Source: Flavobacterium sp. TR2 (GTDB lineage Bacteria; Bacteroidota; Bacteroidia; Flavobacteriales; Flavobacteriaceae). From it: a DNA stretch of 64,000 nucleotides. How positions within the stretch are numbered: position 1 is the stretch's first letter; each line of letters starts with the position of its first letter. Below, in pieces: positions 18,606-26,400 of this stretch. The position numbers and the translations under genes are program-made. The stretch spans positions 620,001 to 684,000 of the forward strand of contig NZ_CP104307.1 in assembly GCF_025252405.1 (NCBI RefSeq), given 5' to 3'. The notes below the pieces were generated by a model. It did not search any database and had not been told where the DNA came from. It saw only the letters and a list, made by a program, of their open reading frames with translations.

Positions 18606-19875
18606 ATCAAGCAAACCAGATCCGTATCAAGCTCTTCGTTATAGAGAATTCAATGTATATTTATTACTGCGCTTCTGCATGGTTTTTGCCTGGGCAATGC
18701 AGTTTATCGTAATCGAATGGGAAGTTTATAGTTTAACTAAAAATCCGCTTTCATTAGGAATTATCGGTTTGATGGAAGTAATTCCAGCAGTTGGAATGGC
18801 ATTATTTGCAGGACATATTGTTGATCAAAGCGAAAAGAAAGGATTATTGGTAAAATGTATTCTGGGATTTTCTGTTATTAGTTTTGGATTGTTTTTATTG
18901 ACTTGGCCAAAGGTTGTCAGTGGCTGGCCAACCAATTCAATTCTATATTCAATTTATTTTTTGGTTTTTCTTGGCGGTTTAGTTCGCGCCTTTCTTGGCC
19001 CAACCACATTCTCTCTTCAATCGTTGATCATTCCTAAAAAAGTATATCCAAATGCTTCTACTTGGAGCAGTTCGGTTTGGCAAATTGGAGCCGTTATGGG
19101 TCCGGCATTGGCTGGTTTTTCAATTAACTGGATTGGAGTTCACTGGTCAATGTGCCTGGTTTTCGGATTTTCAGTTCTTGCCTTAATTGCCTTATCACAA
19201 ATCAGTAAAAAACCAATTGTAAATCCGAAGATTGGAGAATCAATAAAAGACAGTCTTACCGAAGGATTGACTTTTGTATTCAAAAACCAAATTGTTCTAG
19301 GCGCCTTATCGCTTGATATGATTGCTGTGCTTTTTGGAGGCGCGGTAGCATTATTGCCCGTTTTTGCTCAAGATATCTTAAAAGTCGGTTCCGAAGGGTT
19401 CGGAATATTAAGAGCAGCGCCTGCCGTTGGATCTTTTATTACCATGCTCATTTCTGCCTATGTGCCTTTGTATAAAAATGCAGGAAAGAAACTCTTAGTT
19501 GCCATTTTTGTTTTTGGACTATCAATTATTTTATTTGGTGTTTCAACTTATTTCTGGCTCTCTGTTTTTGCTTTATTTTTAAGCGGATTGGCTGACGGAA
19601 TTTCTGTGGTAATTCGCCAAACCATTTTACAGCTTAAAACTCCCGATCATATGCGCGGGCGCGTTGGCGCAGTAAATTCGATTTTTGTTGGATCTTCAAA
19701 CGAATTAGGCGCTTTTGAAAGCGGCGCAACGGCTAAATTGATGGGAACCGTCACTTCGGTTGTTTTTGGAGGAAGCGTTACACTTTTGACCGTTTTAGGC
19801 TTCGGATTTATATCTCCTACTTTTAGAAATTTAGACCTGAAAAGAGATATGGAAGAACATCATAAATTGGAATAG
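18592..19875 (+). CDS. MFS transporter
   Basis: A 427-residue inner-membrane protein with about 11-12 helices. It resembles the MFS_3 / enterobactin-exporter-like group: WEVYSLTKNPLSLGIIGLMEVIPAVGMALFAGHIVDQ near the N terminus and LRGR-like HMRGRVGAVNSIFVGSSNELGAFESG in the second half. These motifs point to an exporter, but the substrate cannot be told. The start overlaps recJ by 14 bases, a translationally coupled arrangement. The hydrolase gene begins at the base after its stop codon. Confidence 0.85.
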   Translation: MEEIKSSKPDPYQALRYREFNVYLLLRFCMVFAWAMQFIVIEWEVYSLTKNPLSLGIIGLMEVIPAVGMALFAGHIVDQSEKKGLLVKCILGFSVISFGLFLLTWPKVVSGWPTNSILYSIYFLVFLGGLVRAFLGPTTFSLQSLIIPKKVYPNASTWSSSVWQIGAVMGPALAGFSINWIGVHWSMCLVFGFSVLALIALSQISKKPIVNPKIGESIKDSLTEGLTFVFKNQIVLGALSLDMIAVLFGGAVALLPVFAQDILKVGSEGFGILRAAPAVGSFITMLISAYVPLYKNAGKKLLVAIFVFGLSIILFGVSTYFWLSVFALFLSGLADGISVVIRQTILQLKTPDHMRGRVGAVNSIFVGSSNELGAFESGATAKLMGTVTSVVFGGSVTLLTVLGFGFISPTFRNLDLKRDMEEHHKLE

Positions 19876-20790
19876 ATGAAGTCATTTCTCCTTTCTTTTT
19901 TTCTCGCGTTTTCCTTTTTGGCTAAAGGTCAAAATCTTTACATCAAAACCTACGGTAACAAAAAGGATAAAACCATAATTTTTATTCATGGCGGACCAAG
20001 TGGCAACGCAACATTATTTGAAGGAACAACAGCTCAAAAACTAGCTGATCAAGGTTTTTATGTTATTGCTTATGATCGAAGAGGTGAAGGAAGATCTCAA
20101 GATTCTAATGCAAAATTCACTTTTGAAGAAGCTTTTCAAGATTTAAATTCTATTTATGCAACCTACCATTTAAAGAAAGCCATTATTCTAGGCCATAGTT
20201 TTGGCGGTTTAGTAGCAACGCTTTATACTAATAAATATCCGCAGAATGTGAGCGCTTTGGTTTTAGCTGGAGCATTATTCTCCCAACAGGAAACGTACGA
20301 TCATATTTTAAATACATTGAAAAGAAAATACAATAATGATTCTGAACAACTAAAGAAAATCAGTATTGTAGAGAATCTAAATAAAAATTCAGCCGAATAT
20401 AGAAAAGGATGTTACGAACTTGCAGGTGAAAATGGCTTTTTTAAAATGCCAAAACCAACAGCAGAATCTAAAAAATTATACGCTGATTACGAAACAGGTG
20501 AATTTTTCAAAACCAATATTCGAAACAAAAATGCGCCACTTCTTTTTTATCAAAACGAAAAGCAAAATAATATTGATACGCGCACTATATTAAAGAAAAT
20601 TAAAAACGCTGGCGTTCCTATTTATGGAATTTACGGAAAAGATGACGGTATTTTTTCATCGGCACAAATTAATTCTCTTAAGGCAATAACTGGCGAAAAA
20701 CACTTTGCTTTTCTAGACAATTGCTCTCATTATTTATTTGTTGACCAACAGTCGGCATTTATTTCTAAGCTAAAAAATTGGCTGAAATAA
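19876..20790 (+). CDS. Exported alpha/beta hydrolase
   Basis: A 304-residue enzyme with a cleavable signal peptide (about 1-18, ending AKG). The fold markers are the oxyanion stretch FIHGGPSGNA (about 37-46), the nucleophile elbow GHSFGG with Ser near residue 111, and late acid and His candidates (YGKDDG near 255-260, NCSHYLF near 282). This is the proline-iminopeptidase-like / general hydrolase pattern; the substrate is unknown. It is the last gene of the recJ operon, with no gap from the MFS gene. Confidence 0.82.
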   Translation: MKSFLLSFFLAFSFLAKGQNLYIKTYGNKKDKTIIFIHGGPSGNATLFEGTTAQKLADQGFYVIAYDRRGEGRSQDSNAKFTFEEAFQDLNSIYATYHLKKAIILGHSFGGLVATLYTNKYPQNVSALVLAGALFSQQETYDHILNTLKRKYNNDSEQLKKISIVENLNKNSAEYRKGCYELAGENGFFKMPKPTAESKKLYADYETGEFFKTNIRNKNAPLLFYQNEKQNNIDTRTILKKIKNAGVPIYGIYGKDDGIFSSAQINSLKAITGEKHFAFLDNCSHYLFVDQQSAFISKLKNWLK

Positions 20791-20845
20791 TCTTATAATG
20801 AGATAGAATTTCATAAAAGATCAAAATCACAAAAACTTTATAAAT

Positions 20846-20888
20846 AGCTAAAAATCAAATAGTAATATTGGTTTTTAGCTTTTTTTTA
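20846..20888 (+). terminator. Intrinsic terminator of the recJ-MFS-hydrolase operon
   Basis: AGCTAAAAATCAA pairs with TTGGTTTTTAGCT (allowing G-T and one mismatch) around a short AT loop and is followed by eight or more T. It lies 56 bases after the hydrolase stop. Confidence 0.8.
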
Positions 20889-20924
20889 TGTTTTTATTAA
20901 TCAAGTATTAGTACAAAGACTCCG

Positions 20925-20932
20925 TATCTTTG
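20925..20932 (+). promoter_or_regulatory. -7 box for the first small paralogue
   Basis: TATCTTTG matches TAnnTTTG, 18 bases before the ATG at 20951. The very short leader is common for Bacteroidota promoters. Confidence 0.5.
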
Positions 20933-20950
20933 TAGCCTAAAAAAATTGCC

Positions 20951-21304
20951 ATGAATGACATCGAACAGATATACCGAAACGATTTTGGAATTTCATTTTA
21001 TTGGAAAGAAGGCAACGAAATTGTATCAGATAAAATCCAGCTGCTTTTTAAACAAATGGGATTTTACTTTTCAGTTCAGGAATTAAATGAATTTCACGAT
21101 TTAATTGAAGACTGCGTAACAGACCACAATGATAATACACGTGGCGCAAAACGTGCCTTCGATAAATTTTTATTGAAAACACCATATGTTGCTATAGATT
21201 TAGAAATATCACCGATTGAACTAAATTCTATAAAAGACTTAGTTGACGGCTCTTTATTTCGACTTAATCTTAATGAATACATCTACGGTTTTGGAATGAA
21301 CTAA
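20951..21304 (+). CDS. Small conserved protein of unknown function (paralogue A)
   Basis: A 117-residue soluble protein, clearly homologous to the next gene along its whole length: it shares the (E/D)IEQIY..(N/D)FGI.FYWK start, FY(F/S)(T/S)VQELN, FLLKTP and the YG.GMN end. No signal peptide or membrane segment is present. The best I can say is that it recalls small Bacteroidota proteins of the DUF6686 kind, which I cannot confirm. Compared with paralogue B it lacks the Cys cluster in the middle and has one Cys only (residue 56). It has its own promoter and follows a terminator. Confidence 0.72.
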   Translation: MNDIEQIYRNDFGISFYWKEGNEIVSDKIQLLFKQMGFYFSVQELNEFHDLIEDCVTDHNDNTRGAKRAFDKFLLKTPYVAIDLEISPIELNSIKDLVDGSLFRLNLNEYIYGFGMN

Positions 21305-21374
21305 AGCCAACTGGGAAAGATTATTTTTTCAAACTTTTATGATTTTTTTATTTAGAATTAATATAAATAATATT

Positions 21375-21382
21375 TATATTTG
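21375..21382 (+). promoter_or_regulatory. -7 box for the second small paralogue
   Basis: TATATTTG matches TAnnTTTG and lies 20 bases before the ATG at 21403, so the two paralogues can be transcribed separately. Confidence 0.5.
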
Positions 21383-21402
21383 TTGAAATAAAAGGATTTA
21401 CG

Positions 21403-21759
21403 ATGAGAGAAATTGAACAAATATATCATAATAACTTTGGAATAGCTTTTTACTGGAAAGATCACAACACTACACTTTCAGACAAAGTGCAATTGGTTTT
21501 TAAGGAAACTGGTTTTTACTTTACGGTTCAGGAATTAAATCATTTTTGCGATCTAATTGAAGATAGCATGATCGAAAACTCATGTTGCGAAGCGTGCGAA
21601 ATGAAATATTCCTGCCATAAGTTTTTATTGAAAACACCATGCAATTCTATAGATCTGGCCGTAAATATGACCGAATTAAAATCGATTAAAGATTTGGTCG
21701 AAGGCTCTTTATTCAAAATTGAACTGGATGAATATGTTTACGGAGTTGGCATGAATTAA
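21403..21759 (+). CDS. Small conserved protein with Cys cluster (paralogue B)
   Basis: A 118-residue soluble protein, sister of the gene at 20951. Where paralogue A has a charged loop, this one has SCCEACEMKYSCHKF: five Cys/His positions within about 14 residues, plus a Cys just after FLLKTP. That pattern could bind a metal or form disulfides. The rest (N-terminal IEQIYHNNFGIAFYWK, C-terminal VEGSLFKIELDEYVYG) matches A closely. No known function. A haem protein gene follows 84 bases downstream, but separate promoters make a link uncertain. Confidence 0.75.
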   Translation: MREIEQIYHNNFGIAFYWKDHNTTLSDKVQLVFKETGFYFTVQELNHFCDLIEDSMIENSCCEACEMKYSCHKFLLKTPCNSIDLAVNMTELKSIKDLVEGSLFKIELDEYVYGVGMN

Positions 21760-21842
21760 GAAGCATTCTAAACATTTTAACAGCATTTTTTCATTATTGA
21801 AATATATTTTGATTCAATTCAAAAAAAAGTATATTTACAGCA

Positions 21843-23054
21843 ATGAAAAAAGCTGCATTTCTACTTACCCTAACGCTTCTGGAAATTCTCTTTGCCAGTT
21901 GCAATAACAAATCAGAGGAATATATTGATCCGCGCGGAACTGATTATGCGGGTTCTGAAAGCTGTGTGCAATGCCATAAAGTGCAATCAGATATGGCATT
22001 CAAAAGTTCGCATTTTAAAGCAACTGCTCCAGCAATTTTAGGAAATGTCTCTGGCGATTTCGATTCTAAAAACCATACTTTCATTTACGATAAAGAAACC
22101 AAACTGGTCATGGAAAAACGTGGCGACAGTTTGTACCAAGTTGTTTATAAAAACGGCAAAGAAACTGCCAAATATAAATTTGAAATCGTATTTGGAACCA
22201 AGCACGCGCAAACTTCTGTTTACTGGAAAGACAACAACACTTATGAACTGCCAATCTCTTTTTACCATTCTATAAACAACTGGGCAACAAGTCCAGGTTT
22301 TCCTGCAGATAAACCATATTTTGACCGTATGGTGGTAAAAGACTGCTATTCTTGTCATGCCTCAAATGCCAGCAGCCGCAGCGTAAATCAGAATTCAGAA
22401 GAAAGAAATATGATGTCTATGGACGTTGAAGATATCATTAGAAAGGAAACAATTGTTTACGGAATTGACTGCGAACGCTGCCACGGTCCTGCCAAAAAAC
22501 ACGTTGACTTTCATTTAAAAAACCCAAACGTAAAAGTTGCCAATAGCATTACAAGCTTTAAAACATTAAACAGACAGCAAAAATTGGATGCCTGCGCTTT
22601 ATGCCATGCAGGAAATGATGGTATGAAACTAAAATCCCGTTTTGAATTTAAACCCGGAAATAATCTATCCGAATTCTTTCGTGAGACCAAAAGTATTACC
22701 GATACAGCAAATTTTGATGTTCACGGCAATCAATATCGTTTGATGGCGCAAAGCAAATGTTTTATGAAAAGCGATAAAATGGATTGCATTACCTGCCATA
22801 ATCCTCATGAAAATGCTTCTAAAAATATGGCTTCGTACTCTAAAATCTGTATGAGTTGCCATCAGGGCTTAAAACACAAGGAGACCACTTTGAAAACAAT
22901 GCCTGAGAAGTTAGTAGTGAGCAACTGTGTAGAATGCCATATGCCTAAAAAAGCATCAGGAGCCATTAAATTTCAGCTTTCAAGCAGTAAACAGCTTTCA
23001 GAATATATTCTGCGAACGCATAAAATTGGCATTTACCCAATAAGCGCAAAATAG
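21843..23054 (+). CDS. Seven-haem c-type cytochrome lipoprotein
   Basis: A 403-residue protein with a lipoprotein signal (LFASC, lipidated Cys 20) and seven CxxCH haem sites at residues 41, 168, 210, 251, 315, 336 and 362. It would be anchored on the outer face of a membrane and carry electrons. The layout recalls the cytochrome c554 / multihaem families, including GSESCVQCHK at the first site. No terminal reductase or quinol dehydrogenase gene is adjacent, so partner and substrate are unknown. A near-match -7 box (TATATTTA) lies just before the start. The gene is transcribed alone. Confidence 0.85.
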   Translation: MKKAAFLLTLTLLEILFASCNNKSEEYIDPRGTDYAGSESCVQCHKVQSDMAFKSSHFKATAPAILGNVSGDFDSKNHTFIYDKETKLVMEKRGDSLYQVVYKNGKETAKYKFEIVFGTKHAQTSVYWKDNNTYELPISFYHSINNWATSPGFPADKPYFDRMVVKDCYSCHASNASSRSVNQNSEERNMMSMDVEDIIRKETIVYGIDCERCHGPAKKHVDFHLKNPNVKVANSITSFKTLNRQQKLDACALCHAGNDGMKLKSRFEFKPGNNLSEFFRETKSITDTANFDVHGNQYRLMAQSKCFMKSDKMDCITCHNPHENASKNMASYSKICMSCHQGLKHKETTLKTMPEKLVVSNCVECHMPKKASGAIKFQLSSSKQLSEYILRTHKIGIYPISAK

Positions 23055-23144
23055 GACATTTTTCAGTTTTTGGATTTAGGAATTAAACCTCAACTTTTTG
23101 GCTTTAACTTTCAGCTTTCGACTTTTCGCTTTCGACTTCTTAAC

Positions 23145-23888
23145 TTATTTCTCAAACTTTTTAAGTTCGAATTTTTCACCGTCAAAAACGCCATAAGTAA
23201 AGTAGCCAATCCAGTCGCCTAGATTTACATATTCGGAGTTTTCTCCAACTGGAATAATCATGGGTAAGTGGCGATGTCCGAAAATGAAATAATTGTAATG
23301 TTTGGTTTCCAGTTTTCGTTTGGCATATAAAACCAGCCATTCGTTTTCTTCTCCTAAAAACTTCACGTCTTCATCGCCAGAAATCAGTTTATTTTTGACT
23401 GATAAATATTGAGCCAGACTTACGCCTACATCTGGATGCAGCCAGCGGAAAAGCCATTTTGAAAACGGATTTGTAAATACCTTTTTCATTCTTTTATAGC
23501 CTTTGTCTCCAGGGCCTTTTCCGTCTCCGTGGCCAATTAGGAACGTTTTTCCGTTAAAAGTAAATTCTTTGTTATCGTGATAAACCGGAATATTCAATTC
23601 GGTTTCAAAATAATCATTCATCCAAAGATCATGGTTTCCGACAAAAAAGTAAATCGGTATTCCGCTATCGCGAATTTCTGCCAACTTACCTAAAATGCGC
23701 ACAAAACCTTTCGGAACAACTGTTTTATATTCAAACCAAAAATCAAATAAATCTCCCAATAAAAAAATGGCTTCAGCATCTTCTTTCACCTCATCAAGCC
23801 AAGCCACGAATTTTTTTTCACGCGGTAAACTCAACTCTGGAGTCGGCGCACCAAAATGCTGATCTGAAGCAAAATATATTTTTTTCAT
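23145..23888 (-). CDS. lpxH: UDP-2,3-diacylglucosamine diphosphatase (LpxH-type)
   Basis: Hydrolyses UDP-2,3-diacylglucosamine to lipid X, the fourth step of lipid A synthesis, at the inner-membrane face. It is a calcineurin-like phosphoesterase with all metal motifs visible: SDQHFG (8-13), LLGDLFDFW (near 43-51), VGNHDLW and FGHRHLP near residue 205. A Bacteroidota-type version could prefer a related substrate, so the symbol is assigned by family. It is followed on the same strand only by a repeat-rich spacer, and queD lies 98 bases upstream. Confidence 0.85.
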   Translation of the reverse strand: MKKIYFASDQHFGAPTPELSLPREKKFVAWLDEVKEDAEAIFLLGDLFDFWFEYKTVVPKGFVRILGKLAEIRDSGIPIYFFVGNHDLWMNDYFETELNIPVYHDNKEFTFNGKTFLIGHGDGKGPGDKGYKRMKKVFTNPFSKWLFRWLHPDVGVSLAQYLSVKNKLISGDEDVKFLGEENEWLVLYAKRKLETKHYNYFIFGHRHLPMIIPVGENSEYVNLGDWIGYFTYGVFDGEKFELKKFEK

Positions 23889-23986
23889 TTAGAGTTTTAG
23901 ATTACTAGACTTCTCAGAATTTTTAGACTTTTGTCACTCTGAGCGAAGTCGGAGAGTTGGAATTTAGAATTTCTTTTTTAGGAATA

Positions 23987-24439
23987 TTAAAGATTATCAG
24001 AAGCGTACCATTCGGCAAAAGACGATTCTGTTTCCTGAAGTTTTAGTGAGAAAAGAGTAATTCCTGCAGGCAAGCGATTTTTGATTCTTTCAGCAAAATC
24101 AACTACCATATTTTCGCTTGTTGGCTGATAATCTACCAAAATAACGTGATGTCCACGATTTTTCAATTCATTTGCCAATTCGATATGCGGTGTTGTCTGA
24201 TTGAAAACAGTAGCATGATCAAACTGATCGACGATTTCTTCTTTTACAATTTTCTTTAGATCAGAAAAGTCAATTACCATTCCGAACTTTACATTCGATC
24301 GGTCTGTAATTGGCGAACCAATAACCGTTACCGATAATTTATAACTGTGTCCGTGAACGTTCTTGCATTTTCCGTCGTAACCGTACAAAGCATGGCCGGT
24401 TTCGAAGCTAAATTGTTTTGTAATTCTGATATTACTCAT
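23987..24439 (-). CDS. queD: 6-carboxytetrahydropterin synthase (QueD/PTPS family)
   Basis: Converts dihydroneopterin triphosphate to 6-carboxytetrahydropterin in queuosine precursor synthesis. The zinc ligands are H16 (ETGHAL), H29 and H31 (NVHGHSY), and the catalytic Cys is C25 (GKCKN). A later FDHATVF and the C-terminal LQETESSFAEWY are also family marks. At 150 residues it is slightly longer than the Escherichia coli protein. Other queuosine genes are not in the window. Confidence 0.9.
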   Translation of the reverse strand: MSNIRITKQFSFETGHALYGYDGKCKNVHGHSYKLSVTVIGSPITDRSNVKFGMVIDFSDLKKIVKEEIVDQFDHATVFNQTTPHIELANELKNRGHHVILVDYQPTSENMVVDFAERIKNRLPAGITLFSLKLQETESSFAEWYASDNL

Positions 24440-24472
24440 CGATTTTTAATTTTAAGCTTGCAAATTTACAAA

Positions 24473-24649
24473 TTAATTGCCGTTTTTAGCTCTTTTTTTA
24501 GCACGAGTATACATCCACAAAGCAATTCCGCCCAAAACCAGAAACGGAATGAAAGATCCAATGACAACGCCAATTTGATAACCGCTATCTGGAGCATCTT
24601 TAATTTTCTCTGCAATGTCAACTTTTTGCATTAACGAAATAAGTTTCAT
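24473..24649 (-). CDS. Small membrane protein, 58 residues
   Basis: A short frame from an ATG at 24649 to TAA at 24473. The protein starts MKLISLMQKVDIAEKIKDAP, has one helix of about 20 apolar residues (IGVVIGSFIPFLVLGGIALW, about 26-45) and ends in a basic tail (RAKKRAKNGN). The charge pattern suggests a single-pass inner-membrane protein with the tail in the cytoplasm. I do not recognise it. Support comes from the sensible topology, codon use like the neighbours and close fit 33 bases upstream of queD on the same strand. Confidence 0.65.
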   Translation of the reverse strand: MKLISLMQKVDIAEKIKDAPDSGYQIGVVIGSFIPFLVLGGIALWMYTRAKKRAKNGN

Positions 24650-24663
24650 TTTAAAAATGTTTT

Positions 24664-24762
24664 AATCCTGCAAGCTTCTTGAAACCTTTAGGTATTTATG
24701 AAATATTCTTTTTCTATTTTATTAATCAAACCTAAAAGGTTTTAAAAACCTTGCAGGATCTT
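24664..24762. repeat. Imperfect hairpin of the CCTGCAAGGTTT family
   Basis: AATCCTGCAAG... GAAACCTTTAGGT near 24665-24694 is largely complementary to ACCTAAAAGGTTTTAAAAACCTTGCAGGAT near 24730-24759. It lies between the small membrane protein start and the hydratase stop, so it may be the hydratase terminator. Confidence 0.55.
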
Positions 24763-24770
24763 ATGCGCAA

Positions 24771-25535
24771 TTATTTCTTAAACTGTAATAACGCCGACTT
24801 TGTAAAATCAGACAAGACCAATTTTCCTGTAATGGCAGCACGTTCAAATAAAAGCGATTCCCATTGTTCTGTTCCTTCCCAAATAATTTTTTTCATTTCG
24901 TAAAGCGCTTCGGGATTGTACGAGCTTAATTTTTGAGCAAAATTTACGACCCCTTTGTCTAAATTTTCAGCATCACTCATAACCGAATAAAGACCTTTTT
25001 GAAAAGCCCAATCTGCCGATTTCCATTCGTGCGCTGCCAGCGTCATTTCTGTCATAGCTGTTTTTCCGATTTTTCTAGAAACAGCCGGTTCTATCACAAA
25101 AGGCCCGATTCCGATTGCTAGTTCAGATAATTTAATATCGCTTTGCGGAGTTGCAAAAACATAATCGCAGGCCGAAATAATTCCGACACCGCCCCCTACT
25201 GCCTTTCCTTGCACTCTGCCAATTATAATTTTACTGCAATTTCGCATAGCATTCAATAGATGCGCAAAACCAGAAAAGAATTCTATTCCTTGTTCTTCAT
25301 TTTCAACTTTCAAAAGTTCATCAAAAGAAGCTCCGGAACAAAATGTTTTTTCTCCGTCGCTTTTCAAAATAATAACCGAAACATTTTCATTTCTGCTTAA
25401 GGAATTAATTTCAGCTGTAAGCCTATTTAACAATTCACGCGGAAAAGAATTACTTGCCCGATGGCCAAATTGCACAGTGGCAATCGTATTTTGGAAAAAT
25501 GTCTGTAAACTTCCATTTGCATTTTCTAAACTCAT
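24771..25535 (-). CDS. Enoyl-CoA hydratase/isomerase family protein
   Basis: A 254-residue crotonase-fold protein. The CoA-binding and oxyanion stretches are visible: TFCSGASFDELL (about 64-75) and GRVQGKAVGGGVGIISACDYVFAT (about 105-128), followed by LSELAIGIGP. A Glu is present in the LSELAIG motif, where one catalytic Glu of hydratases usually sits; the other position is less clear. Reaction could be hydration or isomerisation of an acyl-CoA; the neighbours give no pathway. It is transcribed alone on the minus strand. Confidence 0.82.
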   Translation of the reverse strand: MSLENANGSLQTFFQNTIATVQFGHRASNSFPRELLNRLTAEINSLSRNENVSVIILKSDGEKTFCSGASFDELLKVENEEQGIEFFSGFAHLLNAMRNCSKIIIGRVQGKAVGGGVGIISACDYVFATPQSDIKLSELAIGIGPFVIEPAVSRKIGKTAMTEMTLAAHEWKSADWAFQKGLYSVMSDAENLDKGVVNFAQKLSSYNPEALYEMKKIIWEGTEQWESLLFERAAITGKLVLSDFTKSALLQFKK

Positions 25536-25640
25536 AAAAAAATCAGATTTAAGGTAAAGTTACGCTTTTGAAAATAATTCCTCTGAAACTTCTAGAAATT
25601 TGTTTTTTGAGAATTAATTGACTTTATTTGTTAACGCTTA

Positions 25641-25715
25641 GGGGGATTAGCTCATTTGGCTAGAGCGTCCCGATGAAAAATCGGGAAGGCGACAGTTCGA
25701 ATTTTCTTTGCTCAA
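25641..25715 (+). pseudogene. Degenerate tRNA-Ala-like copy 1
   Basis: The first 25 bases, through acceptor 5' strand and D arm (GGGGGATTAGCTCATTTGGC...), are identical to the real tRNA-Ala at 25897. The anticodon arm is replaced by a TCCCGAT/ATCGGGA hairpin with a GAAAA loop, so there is no 7-base anticodon loop. The T-arm keeps GTTCGAAT but the T-stem and 3' acceptor strand do not pair. It cannot be a working tRNA. Confidence 0.75.
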
Positions 25716-25725
25716 CAAAAATAAA

Positions 25726-25800
25726 GGGGGATTAGCTCATTTGGCTAGAGTATCCCGATAAAAAATCGGGAAGGCGACAGTTCGAATTTTCTTTGCTCAA
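25726..25800 (+). pseudogene. Degenerate tRNA-Ala-like copy 2
   Basis: Begins exactly 85 bases after copy 1 and is almost identical to it, including the decayed 3' part and the CTCAACAAAAATAAA spacer. It differs at three bases: AGTATCCC instead of AGCGTCCC before the hairpin, and TAAAA instead of GAAAA in the loop. The AGTA agrees with the intact tRNA and with the tails at 26280 and 26644. Confidence 0.75.
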
Positions 25801-25810
25801 CAAAAATAAA

Positions 25811-25885
25811 GGGGGATTAGCTCATTTGGCTAGAGCGTCCCGATGAAAAATCGGGAAGGCGACAGTTCGAATTTTCTTTGCTCAA
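25811..25885 (+). pseudogene. Degenerate tRNA-Ala-like copy 3
   Basis: Begins 85 bases after copy 2. It is identical to copy 1 over the tRNA-like part and differs only by one extra base in the spacer before the intact tRNA. The shared decay of all three copies shows that they multiplied after losing tRNA function. Confidence 0.75.
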
Positions 25886-25896
25886 CAAAAAACAAA

Positions 25897-25970
25897 GGGG
25901 GATTAGCTCATTTGGCTAGAGTACTTGCCTGGCAGGCAAGGGGTGACCGGTTCGAATCCGGTATTCTCCA
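25897..25970 (+). tRNA. tRNA-Ala (anticodon GGC)
   Basis: A complete 74-base tRNA. The acceptor stem GGGGGAT pairs with ATTCTCC (with G-T pairs, among them the G3-U70 pair that marks tRNA-Ala), the discriminator is A, and CCA is not encoded. The anticodon arm is CTTGC-CTGGCAG-GCAAG with anticodon GGC. The T-arm is ACCGG-TTCGAAT-CCGGT. It is the fourth unit of an 85-base tandem array and the only intact one. A terminator follows at 25983. Confidence 0.95.
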
Positions 25971-25982
25971 CAAATAATTCAA

Positions 25983-26024
25983 AAATACCCAAACAGATAG
26001 TAATTCTGCTTGGGTATTTTTTTT
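25983..26024 (+). terminator. Intrinsic terminator after tRNA-Ala (copy 1 of 3)
   Basis: AATACCCAAACAGA pairs with TCTGCTTGGGTATT (one A-C mismatch), followed by a run of T. The same structure recurs at about 26347 and 26713. It ends 13 bases before the first GIY-YIG start codon. Confidence 0.85.
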
Positions 26025-26036
26025 AGTATCCATTTT

Positions 26037-26285
26037 ATGTTTTATATCTACATCATATATTCAGAAACATTAGACAAATACTATGTCGGTTCATCTCAAA
26101 ATATCAAACAACGTTTAGAAGATCATTTAAATAGCAGAAGCAAATTCACAAAAGCTGCGAAAGATTGGGTGTTAAAATACTCTGAAACCTTTACTACAAG
26201 AAGTGAAGCTTATCAAAGAGAATTACAGATAAAAAAAATGAAAAGCCGAAAATATATTGAAAACCTAATACAAACAAAAGGCTAG
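26037..26285 (+). CDS. GIY-YIG nuclease-family protein, copy 1
   Basis: An 82-residue single-domain GIY-YIG protein of the short UPF0213/YhbQ-like kind. The GIY and YIG motifs read YIYIIYS and YYVGSS, followed by the Arg of KQRLEDH and the catalytic-type Glu in YQRELQIKKMKSRKYIE. The ATG at 26037 is preferred; the longer frame begins with TTG inside the terminator. The last codon and stop (GGC TAG) are the G18-G19 and following bases of a tRNA D-loop, so the coding region runs into a tRNA-like tail. It is identical in sequence to the copy at 26401. Confidence 0.85.
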   Translation: MFYIYIIYSETLDKYYVGSSQNIKQRLEDHLNSRSKFTKAAKDWVLKYSETFTTRSEAYQRELQIKKMKSRKYIENLIQTKG

Positions 26286-26335
26286 AGTATCCCGATGCAT
26301 CGGGAAGGTGACCGGTTCGAATCCGGTATTCTCCA
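26280..26335 (+). other. tRNA-Ala-like 3' part fused to GIY-YIG copy 1
   Basis: From GGCTAGAGTA in the D-arm to the final CTCCA this matches tRNA-Ala, except that the anticodon arm is TCCCGATGCATCGGGA, a hairpin without a 7-base anticodon loop. T-stem, T-loop and 3' acceptor strand are identical to the intact tRNA. The acceptor 5' strand and D-stem are absent, replaced by the nuclease gene. Confidence 0.8.
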
Positions 26336-26346
26336 CAAATAATTAA

Positions 26347-26389
26347 AAATACCCAAACAGATAGTAATTCTGCTTGGGTATTTTTTTTA
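26347..26389 (+). terminator. Intrinsic terminator (copy 2 of 3)
   Basis: Same hairpin and T-run as at 25983, after the first tRNA-like tail. One base is missing in the preceding spacer (AATTAAAAAT instead of AATTCAAAAAT). Confidence 0.8.
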
Positions 26390-26400
26390 GTATCCATTTT

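Noticed and set aside
25641..25885. Three additional functional tRNAs
   Set aside because: No anticodon loop of 7 bases, and T-stem and acceptor stem do not pair.
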